NCBI RefSeq assembly: GCF_016888135.1
Contig: NZ_JACSWB010000157.1
Location: 62,001 to 126,000 of the forward strand
Reading direction: 5' to 3'
Length of the DNA: 64,000 nucleotides
Origin: Leptolyngbya sp. CCY15150
GTDB taxonomy: Bacteria; Cyanobacteriota; Cyanobacteriia; RECH01
The notes beneath the pieces are model-generated. The model saw only the letters and a program-made list of their open reading frames with translations. It was not told the DNA's origin and did no database searches. Within the stretch, counting starts at the first letter, position 1, and each line of letters starts with the position of its first letter. The position numbers and the translations under genes are program-made. Of this stretch, positions 7,437 to 16,561 are shown one piece after another.

Positions 7437-10370
7437 ATGTCCAGCGATCGCTCCACCCCGCTCTTAATCTTGGTTGATGGTCATTCCCTGGCGTTTCGGT
7501 CGTACTATGCCCATGCCAACGGGCGCGATGGCGGTCTGCGCACCTCCACCGGCATCCCCACCAGTGTGTGCTTTGGCTTTCTCAAATCGTTGATCGATAT
7601 GCTCAAAGCTCAGCAGCCCACCCACGTCGCGATCGCCTTTGACTTGAGCACCCCCACCTTCCGCCATGAAGCCGACGATACCTACAAAGCTGGGCGGGCA
7701 GAAACCCCTGACGACTTCATTCCCGATATCGCCAATTTGCAAGAGATCCTAGCGGCGATGAACCTGACGATTGTCACGGCGACCGGCTACGAAGCTGATG
7801 ATGTGATTGGTACCTTAGCTATCCAAGGCAAAGAGGCCGGCTACCGGGTGAAGATTCTCAGTGGCGATCGCGATCTCTTTCAGTTGGTATCTGCCGAGCG
7901 CAGTGATGAGCAAGGCGTGAGCGTGCTGTATTTGAGCAATGCCTTTGCCCGCAATACCCCGGCTGGCGGAACGGAATATGGCCCCACCCAGGTGATGGAA
8001 AAATTGGGCGTGACGCCCGAGCAAGTAGTGGATTACAAAGCCCTTTGCGGTGATTCGTCGGACAATATTCCTGGTGTGCGCGGCATTGGGGCGAAGACGG
8101 CGGTGAAGCTGCTAGAAGAATTTGGCACCCTAGAACAGGTCTATGCCAACCTCGACCAAATTAAGGGCGCAACTCGCAAGAAGCTGGAAGAAGGACGAGA
8201 GGCGGCGCAGCATTCCCAGTTTATGGCGCAGATTCATCTCAATGTGCCCATTGACCATGGCTTAGACGACTGCCAACTAACGGGCTTTAAGAGCGATCGC
8301 ATCCGTCCACTCCTAGAGCGGTTAGAGCTGCGCCATATTCTGCGCGATCTGCCCGCCCTACAGCAGGTGCTGGGGGGAACCGATGATTTGGCATACCCCG
8401 AGGTCACGGCTGATAGTTCCGACGATCGTCTCAACACCAGTCCCACAGCGGATGATGGCGATACCTGGTTTTTTAGCGCCGCCGAGACCCAGGAAAGCCA
8501 GCAGATCCAGCAGGTTGTGGTGTTGCCCCAAGTCATTAGCGCCCCCGCGACGCTCAATGCCCTGATCAATCACCTGAAAACCTGTACTGACCCCGATCGC
8601 CCTGTGGCTTGGGATACGGAAACCACCGACTTGGATCCACGCTTGGCCAAACTGGTGGGTATTGGCTGTTGCTGGGGCGATCGCCCTTCTGATGTGGCCT
8701 ACATTCCCCTAGGTCATACCCAGGGCGATAATTTAGACCTTACGGCAACCCTGAATGCTCTGCGACCCATTTTAGAAGATCCTGCCTATCCTAAAGTTCT
8801 GCAAAATGCTAAGTTCGATCGGCTAATTCTGAAGCACCAGGGTATTAACTTATCTGGTGTAGTGTTTGACACGATGCTGGCGAGCTATGTGATCAATCCA
8901 GAGCATAGCCACAACCTGAGTGACCTCACCCTCCGCTATCTCGACAGCACCGCCCAAAGCTACAAAGATCTCGTTCCTAAAGGCAAGACGATTGCAGATA
9001 TTGCCATCCAATCGGTGGCCAATTACTGCGGTACCGATGTGCTCACCACGTTTCGTCTGACAGATATTTTGCGATCGCACCTTAAGGAAACGCCGGATCT
9101 GGAAACTTTGCTGCGCACCGTAGAAGTGCCGCTAGAATCTGTTCTGGCTGAGATGGAAGATCGAGGTATTCACATTGATCAAGAGTATCTACATATTTTT
9201 TCCCAACAGCTTGAACAAGATCTAGCTGCCATTGAACGACAAGCCTACAAGATAGCTGGATATCAATTCAATCTCGGCTCTCCCAAACAGCTCAGTGAAC
9301 TGTTATTTGAAAAGCGAGGGCTGAGTACCAAGAAATCTCGCAAAATTAAGACTGGCTATTCTACCGATGCTGCGACATTAGAAAAACTTCAGGGCGAAGA
9401 TCCCATCATCGACTGTATCCTCGAACATCGTACCTTGTCTAAGCTTAAATCTACCTACGTAGATGCTCTACCTGCCCTTGTCAATGCCGATACGCAACGG
9501 GTGCATACTGATTTTAACCAAGCGATTACCGCCACGGGTCGCCTCTCATCGTCCCATCCCAACCTGCAAAATATTCCGATTCGTACGGCCTTCAGTCGCA
9601 AAATTCGGGCCGCATTTATCCCTGAGCCGGGTTGGATCTTAGCCGCTGCTGACTATTCCCAAATTGAGCTACGTATCCTAGCGCATCTCAGCGGTGAACC
9701 AGTGTTAATCGATGCCTACCGAAACCGTCAGGATGTGCATACCCTAACAGCACAACTGCTGCTAGAGAAGGAGACGATTTCATCGGAAGAACGGCGGTTA
9801 GGTAAAATCATTAACTTTGGCGTCATCTACGGGATGGGGGCTACTCGCTTTGCCCGTGAAGCTGGCGTGAGCCGTACGGAGGCGAAGTTATTTATCGATC
9901 GCTTCAACGATCGCTATCCTTTAGTCTTTGCTTACCTTCAACAAATGCAGCAAGAAGCGATCGCCCATGGTTATGTAAAAACAATCCTAGGACGACGGCG
10001 CTACTTCGACTTTGATAATCGACACCTGAACAGTCTACGGGGTAGTGATCCCAGTGCCATTGATCTCAATGGCATCAAGTCTCCTGGTATGTATGATGCC
10101 CAGCAGCTTCGAGCGGCTGCCAATGCACCGATTCAAGGATCGAGCGCGGATATTATTAAAATTGCCATGGTACGGCTCCATGACTATCTAAAGCCTTATC
10201 AAACCCAGATGCTGCTGCAGGTGCATGACGAACTGGTGTTTGAAGTGCCGCCCCAGGAATGGGAGGAGGTATCGCCCCAAATTCAGAGCATTATGGAGTC
10301 GGCAGTCGATCTGAAGGTGCCGCTGGTGGCGGAGATTCGCTCTGGGAAGAATTGGATGGAGGCGAAGTAG
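7437..10370 (+). CDS. polA: DNA polymerase I with 5'-3' and 3'-5' exonuclease domains
   Basis: This 977-residue enzyme performs primer removal, gap filling and repair synthesis. An N-terminal FLAP-type 5' nuclease (about 1-310, with VDGHSLAFRSYYA and ILSGDRDLFQLV) is followed by a proofreading domain near residue 390. That domain keeps the acidic pair in WDTETTD, so it looks active, unlike in many Gram-positive PolA proteins. The family A polymerase shows motif A AADYSQIELR (about 736), the O-helix segment INFGVIYGMG and motif C QVHDELVFEV (about 927). The ATG at 7437 has AAAGG upstream and is preferred over the TTG at 7413. Confidence 0.97.
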   Translation: MSSDRSTPLLILVDGHSLAFRSYYAHANGRDGGLRTSTGIPTSVCFGFLKSLIDMLKAQQPTHVAIAFDLSTPTFRHEADDTYKAGRAETPDDFIPDIANLQEILAAMNLTIVTATGYEADDVIGTLAIQGKEAGYRVKILSGDRDLFQLVSAERSDEQGVSVLYLSNAFARNTPAGGTEYGPTQVMEKLGVTPEQVVDYKALCGDSSDNIPGVRGIGAKTAVKLLEEFGTLEQVYANLDQIKGATRKKLEEGREAAQHSQFMAQIHLNVPIDHGLDDCQLTGFKSDRIRPLLERLELRHILRDLPALQQVLGGTDDLAYPEVTADSSDDRLNTSPTADDGDTWFFSAAETQESQQIQQVVVLPQVISAPATLNALINHLKTCTDPDRPVAWDTETTDLDPRLAKLVGIGCCWGDRPSDVAYIPLGHTQGDNLDLTATLNALRPILEDPAYPKVLQNAKFDRLILKHQGINLSGVVFDTMLASYVINPEHSHNLSDLTLRYLDSTAQSYKDLVPKGKTIADIAIQSVANYCGTDVLTTFRLTDILRSHLKETPDLETLLRTVEVPLESVLAEMEDRGIHIDQEYLHIFSQQLEQDLAAIERQAYKIAGYQFNLGSPKQLSELLFEKRGLSTKKSRKIKTGYSTDAATLEKLQGEDPIIDCILEHRTLSKLKSTYVDALPALVNADTQRVHTDFNQAITATGRLSSSHPNLQNIPIRTAFSRKIRAAFIPEPGWILAAADYSQIELRILAHLSGEPVLIDAYRNRQDVHTLTAQLLLEKETISSEERRLGKIINFGVIYGMGATRFAREAGVSRTEAKLFIDRFNDRYPLVFAYLQQMQQEAIAHGYVKTILGRRRYFDFDNRHLNSLRGSDPSAIDLNGIKSPGMYDAQQLRAAANAPIQGSSADIIKIAMVRLHDYLKPYQTQMLLQVHDELVFEVPPQEWEEVSPQIQSIMESAVDLKVPLVAEIRSGKNWMEAK

Positions 10371-10415
10371 GGCGAATACGATGCACACAGCATCCAACAG
10401 AGCGATCGCTGCTGA

Positions 10416-11150
10416 CTAATCAGAGCTATGACGTTCTATCTCGCGCTCAATCATCTCTTTGACAAACATGGGAATTTCCTTATCTAGACTAGCAGCTCTT
10501 TGCTTGAGTTTTTCATACGTCTCAATGTCATCGCCTTCCCAAAGCAGATCTAATCTTCTGACTTGTCGCATTGCTATATGCTCATAATTCTCTGGATATG
10601 CCCAGTAGCAAGATAAGCAAATTGACTTGTCTTTCATGTTGCTCCAGTTGTCGCAATGTTCGCATGACCAAGATTTAGCACGGTTGGCAGAGCCACACAG
10701 CAGCATAAAGTTTTCCGGCTCTGGATCTGGTTCACCACCAACTTCAAAAGGTATACGGTGATCAATCTGTAGATTACGTTTGTCTACTTCTTCAAGATAA
10801 ATGAAACACTTGCATCCATGTCTGCTGATCAGTGCTTCTTTAAGCCGCTTGGATAAGCTAGTTCTTCCGGAAAAGCGGGTTAATCTTGCCTTGCTAATGT
10901 CGCCGAATCGATAGGCAGCTATTTTTCTGCCATCACCTCCAGTCATGCGAAACGTTTCTAATGGAATGCCACTTTCTCTAACGTCTCTGGCTGCTCTTGG
11001 AGGATGATTATAGCCGTAGGTTTCTTTCAACTCCTCGGTTGTGATAAAACCATGCTGCAAAAGGTGGTCAATGACTGCTTTTGGCCTCTTGGCAGTAATT
11101 GATCGGCAGAGTTCCAAGAATTCATCTGGTAGTTGTGGTGAATTCTCCAT
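10416..11150 (-). CDS. HNH endonuclease, probable restriction enzyme
   Basis: This 244-residue protein has an N-terminal helix-turn-helix-like part (about 20-85) and an HNH nuclease core. The core shows Cys113-x-Cys115, the catalytic DH pair at 130-131 (LQIDHRIPFEVGGE) and Asn147 and Asn156 in ENFMLLCGSANRAKS. A zinc-finger-like Cys163/166 and Cys178/181 set follows. Its 5' end overlaps the adenine methylase gene by 29 bp, which suggests translational coupling as a type II restriction-modification pair. The recognition site is not predictable. It sits in AT-rich, HIP1-poor DNA, so it was probably acquired. Confidence 0.8.
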   Translation of the reverse strand: MENSPQLPDEFLELCRSITAKRPKAVIDHLLQHGFITTEELKETYGYNHPPRAARDVRESGIPLETFRMTGGDGRKIAAYRFGDISKARLTRFSGRTSLSKRLKEALISRHGCKCFIYLEEVDKRNLQIDHRIPFEVGGEPDPEPENFMLLCGSANRAKSWSCEHCDNWSNMKDKSICLSCYWAYPENYEHIAMRQVRRLDLLWEGDDIETYEKLKQRAASLDKEIPMFVKEMIEREIERHSSD

Positions 11151-12069
11151 GTTTTTCTAAGAGCGTCAACTGTTTTGGTTTCTTGCAACTATAGATGAAA
11201 TCTTTGATGGGAATGTCTACTAAGCTTTCAGAGAGACTTGGTGACAAGTATAAAGACTCAATGGTGGTTTCCTCTTTACCAAGTAACGTAGACTGTGAAG
11301 ATCGGCCAACTTCAAGTTCAAGCCTCTGAAGATTTAAGCTTTCTGGGAGAACTTTACCAAAACTCTTATCACCTAATTTGCCGTCGTAGCTAATAGCAAA
11401 TACGGCGTTTTTTCGATTGAGGTGTTTAAGTGTCGAAACAAACTCGTCAAAATCTATTCCGGATAGATATCTGGAATCTCTATTTCCACAAACACCTTGA
11501 TAGGGAGGATCCATGTAGATGAAATCGCCCGATTGAGTTTGTTCTAATACGTCTCGATAATCTAGACTTGTGAACTTACATTTTCCGTTAAGAAGGTTAG
11601 ATACACCGACTATGTTTTTCTTCATGGTCTCAGGTCTTGTCCCTTTCCGCCTCTTATCCAGACTCTGGTTGAAGAATCCGTCGGAGTTGTAGCGGACTGA
11701 GCCTTTGACACATCTGGCTAGTAAGTAAAGGAATAGTCTTGGATCGTTTGTCTCATTAAATCTTGACCTCACTTCAAAATAGTGAGCTATGGAGTCATCA
11801 TGTTGTTCATTCCATAGTTTTTGGTAAAAGTCTGCTAGTTCATGAGGGGTTTCTATCGCTAGTTCTAAGAGCTTAATCAATGGTTTATTTAGGTCGTTGA
11901 GCCAAAAGCTATGGGCGATCTGATGTGCAGAGCTAGCAACGCTAATTGCACCAGTTCCAGCAAAAGGCTCTACGAGTCTAGTCATTTTCGTAGGAAAAAA
12001 TTGGAGAATTTGCTTTGCCAAATTTCTCTTGCTGCCTTGATACTGAACAAGGTGAGGGAGGTTTGCCAT
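11122..12069 (-). CDS. D12-class DNA N6-adenine methyltransferase
   Basis: This is the modification enzyme partnered with the overlapping HNH gene. From the ATG at 12069 it has 315 residues and opens with LVQYQGSKRNLAKQIL, which matches the D12 family N-terminus. The AdoMet-binding motif is EPFAGTGAIS and the catalytic motif is YMDPPYQGV (DPPY class). The reading frame extends upstream to 12147 but that extension has no family features. D12 enzymes include GATC methylases. HIP1 contains GATC, but the sequence does not establish specificity. Confidence 0.88.
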   Translation of the reverse strand: MANLPHLVQYQGSKRNLAKQILQFFPTKMTRLVEPFAGTGAISVASSAHQIAHSFWLNDLNKPLIKLLELAIETPHELADFYQKLWNEQHDDSIAHYFEVRSRFNETNDPRLFLYLLARCVKGSVRYNSDGFFNQSLDKRRKGTRPETMKKNIVGVSNLLNGKCKFTSLDYRDVLEQTQSGDFIYMDPPYQGVCGNRDSRYLSGIDFDEFVSTLKHLNRKNAVFAISYDGKLGDKSFGKVLPESLNLQRLELEVGRSSQSTLLGKEETTIESLYLSPSLSESLVDIPIKDFIYSCKKPKQLTLLEKHGEFTTTTR

Positions 12070-12275
12070 CGTCTCATACGAACAAATGATCTTATAACAG
12101 CCTATCACAACAGGCTGAGCTTGTCGCTTTGCTTCGCCTTCTCCCAATCACATTAAGGGGGACGCATCGCTTCGAGGCAATATGCCAGTGTTAAACGTGG
12201 CGCTTTGGCTTAATGCAAGGCATTCTACGAGAGGGGCGATCGCCCTTGTATGTCTACTTACCAAGGTAGGGAAAC

Positions 12276-13874
12276 CTAACGCCCCAAGCTAGATATGGTA
12301 GATAATAGTAAAGCCGCCCTTTTTTCTAAGAAACTATCATAGTCATCGCTGTTGTATATCTCTTGATCTTCTGGTAAAAGATTGCTTTTTAGAATTTCAA
12401 TCTTTTTAGCCGAAGGAACAATATTTGCGAAATAGTCAGAGGGCGACTTGCTTGAAATTTTCTTGTTTGAATCAGCAGGTAAGAAGCAAAAATTCACCAC
12501 TGAAAATCTTTTATTCTTTGACGTCCCTTTTTTGCTCAGATATGAATTAGGAAAAACATGATGGTATTGCTTTCTATTAAATGAAGAAAGGGCTGCTCCT
12601 AGATCTATTATTTTTCCATTTGTTAGATCGAGAGGTGAATGCTGAGCACTTAGAAGTAAAAAAGCTCTCGTAATCGGATTTGACTTGGAAAACTGAGCTT
12701 GCAGTAAATCATCAGAAGATACAGAGGCTTTGTATTTTTCAATATCAGAAAAATCATAGTCCAAGACTTTATCAATGAACTCAATATCAGCATCCATTTT
12801 TGCGGTCGTTTGACCAGTGGAGTATCTATCAGAAAACGATGTTCTCCAGAAATATTGCTTTAAAGCTTCAACCTGCTCGAATGTCTGCCTTTTATTTTTT
12901 GAGAAAAATCTACAAAGAGGAATGAGTTGTTGATGAAAAGGAAGAAATTCTATATTGGAGCACTTAATTTCTGTAAACAGGAAATCAACTGTAGATCTGA
13001 TAGCTTCTTCAACATTTTGCCAGTTATCTCTAACGCGTTCGCCCGTTAAACGTAGAATATTACTCGTTTGAGTAGAGCCAATTATTATTGCGGATACTAT
13101 TTGAAGTACTAGCTTATGATCTATTGTCCCAAATGATTTCTCGTCAAGCTCCTCTAGTAGTCCATCAATAGAATCAAGAAGATGAAAGTCTTCCGTCCAT
13201 GTCCAAGCTGTCATAAGGTCAAGCATGCCTAGCTTGGTTCCTGTATTGTTAATTCTCTCGAATATTACGCCAACTTCTTCTCTCGTTCGATTTTTTATCT
13301 GAACAACAGGCACTTCATAATTTAGAAATATAGAGGACAGATTTTTTGCAAGAGGATGATATTGCTTATTTAGATTTGATAGTTCGTCAATCAGTTTTAT
13401 TGGATTAATAATGTTACGCAGGAGAACTATGGAATCTGTTCCTTTCTTGGCCTCGCTCTTAGGAAGAAACGTTTCTCTTGAAAAATCATAGTAGATTTCA
13501 AAAATATCCGGATTTGGATTGTATTTCAAGCTCGCTTCTTCTTGTTCTACATTTTCGCTTAATACTGCATATATGGAAGATAGTCTTTGCTGTCCATCCA
13601 ACACATAATTTACCGGCCAATTCTCGTCTCTGTCAGGAATTCGATAACCTACAATATTTCTTGCTGATTTTAGCTTGTCTTTTTCAGATGCCTCCCATAG
13701 CAAAATGCTGCCAATTGGGTACTGCTTCACTAAACTTTCAAGTAGCTCAATAATTTGATTCTGCTTCCAAACATAGCCCCGTTGAAAGGCTGGAATCTTG
13801 ATCTCACCGTTATCTATGCGATTAATAAGTTTGTCAATTTTCAGTGATGTTGGGTTTAGTTCAGGCTTTTTCAT
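12276..13874 (-). CDS. DUF262/DUF1524 protein, GmrSD-like defence nuclease
   Basis: This 532-residue protein has the DUF262 (ParB-like NTPase) signatures IPAFQRGYVW (27-36) and LDGQQRLSS (92-100). The C-terminal part resembles DUF1524, an HNH-like nuclease: His438-His439 in HHVFPNSYL, Asn461 in the stretch VVNFCFLP, and NKKIS near 470. This arrangement is that of GmrSD-type IV restriction enzymes, which cut modified DNA using nucleotides. The gene is strikingly AT-rich beside its neighbours and has no HIP1 octamer. It lies next to a restriction-modification pair on the same strand. Confidence 0.82.
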   Translation of the reverse strand: MKKPELNPTSLKIDKLINRIDNGEIKIPAFQRGYVWKQNQIIELLESLVKQYPIGSILLWEASEKDKLKSARNIVGYRIPDRDENWPVNYVLDGQQRLSSIYAVLSENVEQEEASLKYNPNPDIFEIYYDFSRETFLPKSEAKKGTDSIVLLRNIINPIKLIDELSNLNKQYHPLAKNLSSIFLNYEVPVVQIKNRTREEVGVIFERINNTGTKLGMLDLMTAWTWTEDFHLLDSIDGLLEELDEKSFGTIDHKLVLQIVSAIIIGSTQTSNILRLTGERVRDNWQNVEEAIRSTVDFLFTEIKCSNIEFLPFHQQLIPLCRFFSKNKRQTFEQVEALKQYFWRTSFSDRYSTGQTTAKMDADIEFIDKVLDYDFSDIEKYKASVSSDDLLQAQFSKSNPITRAFLLLSAQHSPLDLTNGKIIDLGAALSSFNRKQYHHVFPNSYLSKKGTSKNKRFSVVNFCFLPADSNKKISSKSPSDYFANIVPSAKKIEILKSNLLPEDQEIYNSDDYDSFLEKRAALLLSTISSLGR

Positions 13875-14292
13875 TGAGATTCTTATCTTATGGGTTTTAG
13901 GCGTCCCGGGAAGCTAGCATTGTCCGTCATCTGTTTACAGGTAATCTTAGCGACAACATCACTGATTAACTCTTGGCGGTCGGCATTATAGGTATTGCTA
14001 GCTTGCAATCGCTCGCTTCAAGGAATTTATGAGCATGTATGAGCATAGTGTGTTCTCAAAAACTATTGACTGAGTAGTCGTAGAAGTTGTATTTGGGAAC
14101 GCACCTTATAGCTTACTGGTATCATCTTGACAAAACCTCCGAATGCAAATCATAAGTCATTTCATAAGAAATAATTAAAATAACGACTAAGCTCTTGATC
14201 AAAACCTAGCCAAGTCAATTATACAGAACTTCCCCACGATACTACATATGTTGAAGGTCTAAGCAGATAGCTTAAGTAAATCTTCATGGTCT
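13875..14292. other. AT-rich gene-free stretch at the edge of the defence island
   Basis: About 420 nt contain no intact gene. A minus-strand frame at 13883-14017 encodes a plausible protein tail of 44 residues (contains ADRQELISDVVAKITCK) with no good start codon, so it may be the remnant of a lost gene. The DNA has the AT-rich character of the island and contains no HIP1 site. Confidence 0.4.
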
Positions 14293-14329
14293 GTGGGGAG
14301 ATCAAAGCTTGAGCGATCGCTCTCCCCAC
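14293..14329 (-). terminator. Hairpin downstream of the ktrA-like gene
   Basis: GTGGGGAGA (14293-14301) and TCTCCCCAC (14321-14329) form a perfect 9-bp stem about 20 nt beyond the 3' end of the minus-strand gene. A HIP1 octamer lies in the loop. There is no T-run. Confidence 0.45.
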
Positions 14330-14348
14330 CCCCTTCACACCAACATGA

Positions 14349-15065
14349 TCACAGCGGCAGGCGATCAATATCTTTATTAGAACCCACCACCACCATCACC
14401 TTACCTTCTGTTAAACGCATCACGGGACTAGGATTGATCTCAAACTTCTCATCTTCTCCCACCGCCAACAGCGTTAGCCCATAGCGCGATCGCAATTCTA
14501 GTTCCACAATAGTTTTGCCATCAAATTCTGGCGGAATCGAGACTTCGACGATACTGTGATCGGGGTCAAGTTCGAAGCGATCGAGGAGACCTGGGCGGGT
14601 AAGCGATCGCGCCAGAGCGCAGCCCATTTCATGCTCAGGAAAGACAACTTGGTCGGCTCCGACTCGGTGCAGTAACTTACCGTGGATTTCTGATGATGCC
14701 TTAGCCACCACGTAGGGCACCCCGGCTTCTTTAACATTTAGGGTGGTGATGATGCTTTCTTGAATATAGTTGCCGATGGCGACAATCACCGTATCAAAGT
14801 CGAAGATGCCGGCCTCTTTGAGAGCCGTGGGCTCTGTAGAATCGAGCTGGATGGCATGGGCGGCTAAATGCTGGGTCATCACGTGGGCCACCAGCCGTTC
14901 GTCGGAGTCGATGCCGAGCACCTCATAGCCCAAGCCGTGGAGCGTAGAGCAGACGGCGCGCCCAAATCGTCCTAGACCAATCACAGCAAATTGACGGTTG
15001 CCTAAACCACGCAGATTACGGAAAAAGCCCAAGGAGGATAGGGACGGAAGAGAGGACAAGTTCAC
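14349..15065 (-). CDS. ktrA: Potassium-uptake regulatory protein, KtrA/TrkA type
   Basis: This is a 238-residue cytoplasmic RCK protein that gates a KtrB- or TrkH-type potassium channel by binding nucleotides. The N-terminal Rossmann domain (about 24-145) shows GLGRFGRAV and the acidic IDSDERLV that contacts the ribose. The RCK_C domain (about 155-235) has the usual EVSIPPEF and LRSRYGLTLLAV patterns. No channel gene is adjacent, which is normal in cyanobacteria where ktrA and ktrB are often separate. Assignment to KtrA rather than another TrkA-N protein is by length and layout. Confidence 0.85.
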   Translation of the reverse strand: MNLSSLPSLSSLGFFRNLRGLGNRQFAVIGLGRFGRAVCSTLHGLGYEVLGIDSDERLVAHVMTQHLAAHAIQLDSTEPTALKEAGIFDFDTVIVAIGNYIQESIITTLNVKEAGVPYVVAKASSEIHGKLLHRVGADQVVFPEHEMGCALARSLTRPGLLDRFELDPDHSIVEVSIPPEFDGKTIVELELRSRYGLTLLAVGEDEKFEINPSPVMRLTEGKVMVVVGSNKDIDRLPL

Positions 15066-15226
15066 AGAGGTACTCCAAACAGGGGTGAAATAGCCACAAC
15101 ATCCGCCACGAACCTGGGGACTGGATGCTTATACAATTCAGTTTAGATCTAGTCTACGGTCGTCGGTTGTTGTTGTGAAAGGAGATTGGGGAGCTATGTT
15201 CAGGAGGCGATCGCTCTCCAAGACAA

Positions 15227-15259
15227 AGCGGATAGGATCAACCATCGATCCCATCCGCT
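15227..15259 (-). terminator. Imperfect 12-bp hairpin after pfkA
   Basis: AGCGGAT-A-GGATC (15227-15239) pairs with GATCC-C-ATCCGCT (15247-15259) with one internal mismatch and a 7-nt loop. On the minus strand it is followed by TTTGTCTT. It is placed to end the nifJ-flavoprotein-pfkA transcript. Confidence 0.55.
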
Positions 15260-15292
15260 ACAGTGCTGAGTTGGACTCGCTTCGAGCCTTGG

Positions 15293-16507
15293 CTAATCGA
15301 TGACAGGGATGGCGGTTGAGCGGGGCAAGGAGGAGGCATTTTGGTTAGCAATATCAATGCCGATGTAGATGCCTAGAGATTCGGCCACCTGCACCATGCA
15401 GCTATCGAGCTGGACTGGGCCAGGGCAGCGATTTTCCTGGTGGCATTGGCGAATGATCGGCATGACGTCATCTAGGGAGCAGGCCTGCACCTGACCGTTT
15501 CGCCAGACTACGAGCTGGTTGTAGGTGCCTTCGGCAATCAAGTCGATGGCTTTTTTACCAAAGGCAGTACCCAGTAAGCGATCGAAGGCATTGGGGGTGC
15601 CGCTGCGCTGGATATGGCCTAACACGTTGGAGCGGGTATCCACTTGGGTGAGTTCGCAGGCCGATTCGTCATGGACGCCGCATAGTTCTCGGCTACGCTG
15701 ATGAATTTGTTCAGCGAGGCGATCGCCAATATATTTTTCTTTTTCGCCATCTTGGTTTTTCACACCCTCAGAGATGACTACCAGGGCAAACTTACGGCGA
15801 TTGTGGCGCAGGCTTTCCAAGCGCTGGCAGATCTGATCCACGACCATGCTGTTGAGGATAGGCACTAGTTCGGGAATGAGGATCACATCCGCGCCCCCGG
15901 CAATACCGGCATTTAGCGCTAGGTGTCCGGCATCCCGCCCCATCACCTGCACCACCATGACGCGATCGTGGCTGGCGGCGGTGAAGGTGAGGTCGTAGAG
16001 CATCTTGGTGACCGTATCAACGGCGGTGTTGTAGCCCACCGATTGCTCCGTGAAGGGCACATCGTTATCGATGGTTTTGGGGATGCCGATGACATTCCAG
16101 TTGCCTTTTTCAGCCAGTTGGCAAATAATCTCTAAACTGCCATCGCCGCCAATGGCAATCAGGGCATCAAGACCCAAACGTTCGTAGCCCGCTAGAATCT
16201 CTGCCTGCACATGGGGATCACGGGGATTGCCGCGACTGAGAGAACCGAGGATACTGCCGCTGAGAAACTGCAGGACATCTAGACCATGCAAAAGTCCAGG
16301 AATATCGTAACCATGGTCAGATAGCTTGAGTTCTTCGGGAGAACAAAGCCCCTGAGTAACCCGAATGAAGCCGTCTGTGCCGTAGGGAATGCCATAGACA
16401 TCCCATCCTTGCCGGCTGGCGCATTTCACCACCGAGCGGATCACTGCATTCAAGCCGGGGCAATCACCCCCGCTGGTTAAGATACCAATTCGTTTACGAC
16501 GTTCCAT
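15293..16507 (-). CDS. pfkA: 6-phosphofructokinase
   Basis: This enzyme phosphorylates fructose 6-phosphate in glycolysis. It shows [14 protein letters not shown] at the N-terminus, GGDGS (the ATP-type signature, not the GGDDT of PPi-dependent enzymes), the catalytic PKTIDNDV and the substrate motif [10 protein letters not shown]. At 404 residues it is somewhat longer than bacterial PfkA. The ATG at 16507 has CGGAGA 6 nt upstream. The in-frame ATG at 16522 would place that Shine-Dalgarno inside the gene. It is the last gene of a probable operon with nifJ. Confidence 0.94.
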   Translation of the reverse strand: MERRKRIGILTSGGDCPGLNAVIRSVVKCASRQGWDVYGIPYGTDGFIRVTQGLCSPEELKLSDHGYDIPGLLHGLDVLQFLSGSILGSLSRGNPRDPHVQAEILAGYERLGLDALIAIGGDGSLEIICQLAEKGNWNVIGIPKTIDNDVPFTEQSVGYNTAVDTVTKMLYDLTFTAASHDRVMVVQVMGRDAGHLALNAGIAGGADVILIPELVPILNSMVVDQICQRLESLRHNRRKFALVVISEGVKNQDGEKEKYIGDRLAEQIHQRSRELCGVHDESACELTQVDTRSNVLGHIQRSGTPNAFDRLLGTAFGKKAIDLIAEGTYNQLVVWRNGQVQACSLDDVMPIIRQCHQENRCPGPVQLDSCMVQVAESLGIYIGIDIANQNASSLPRSTAIPVID

Positions 16508-16561
16508 AGATATTCTCCGCATGGACTAGACCCTTAGACGACTGGAGGGACAGCTCGTCTG

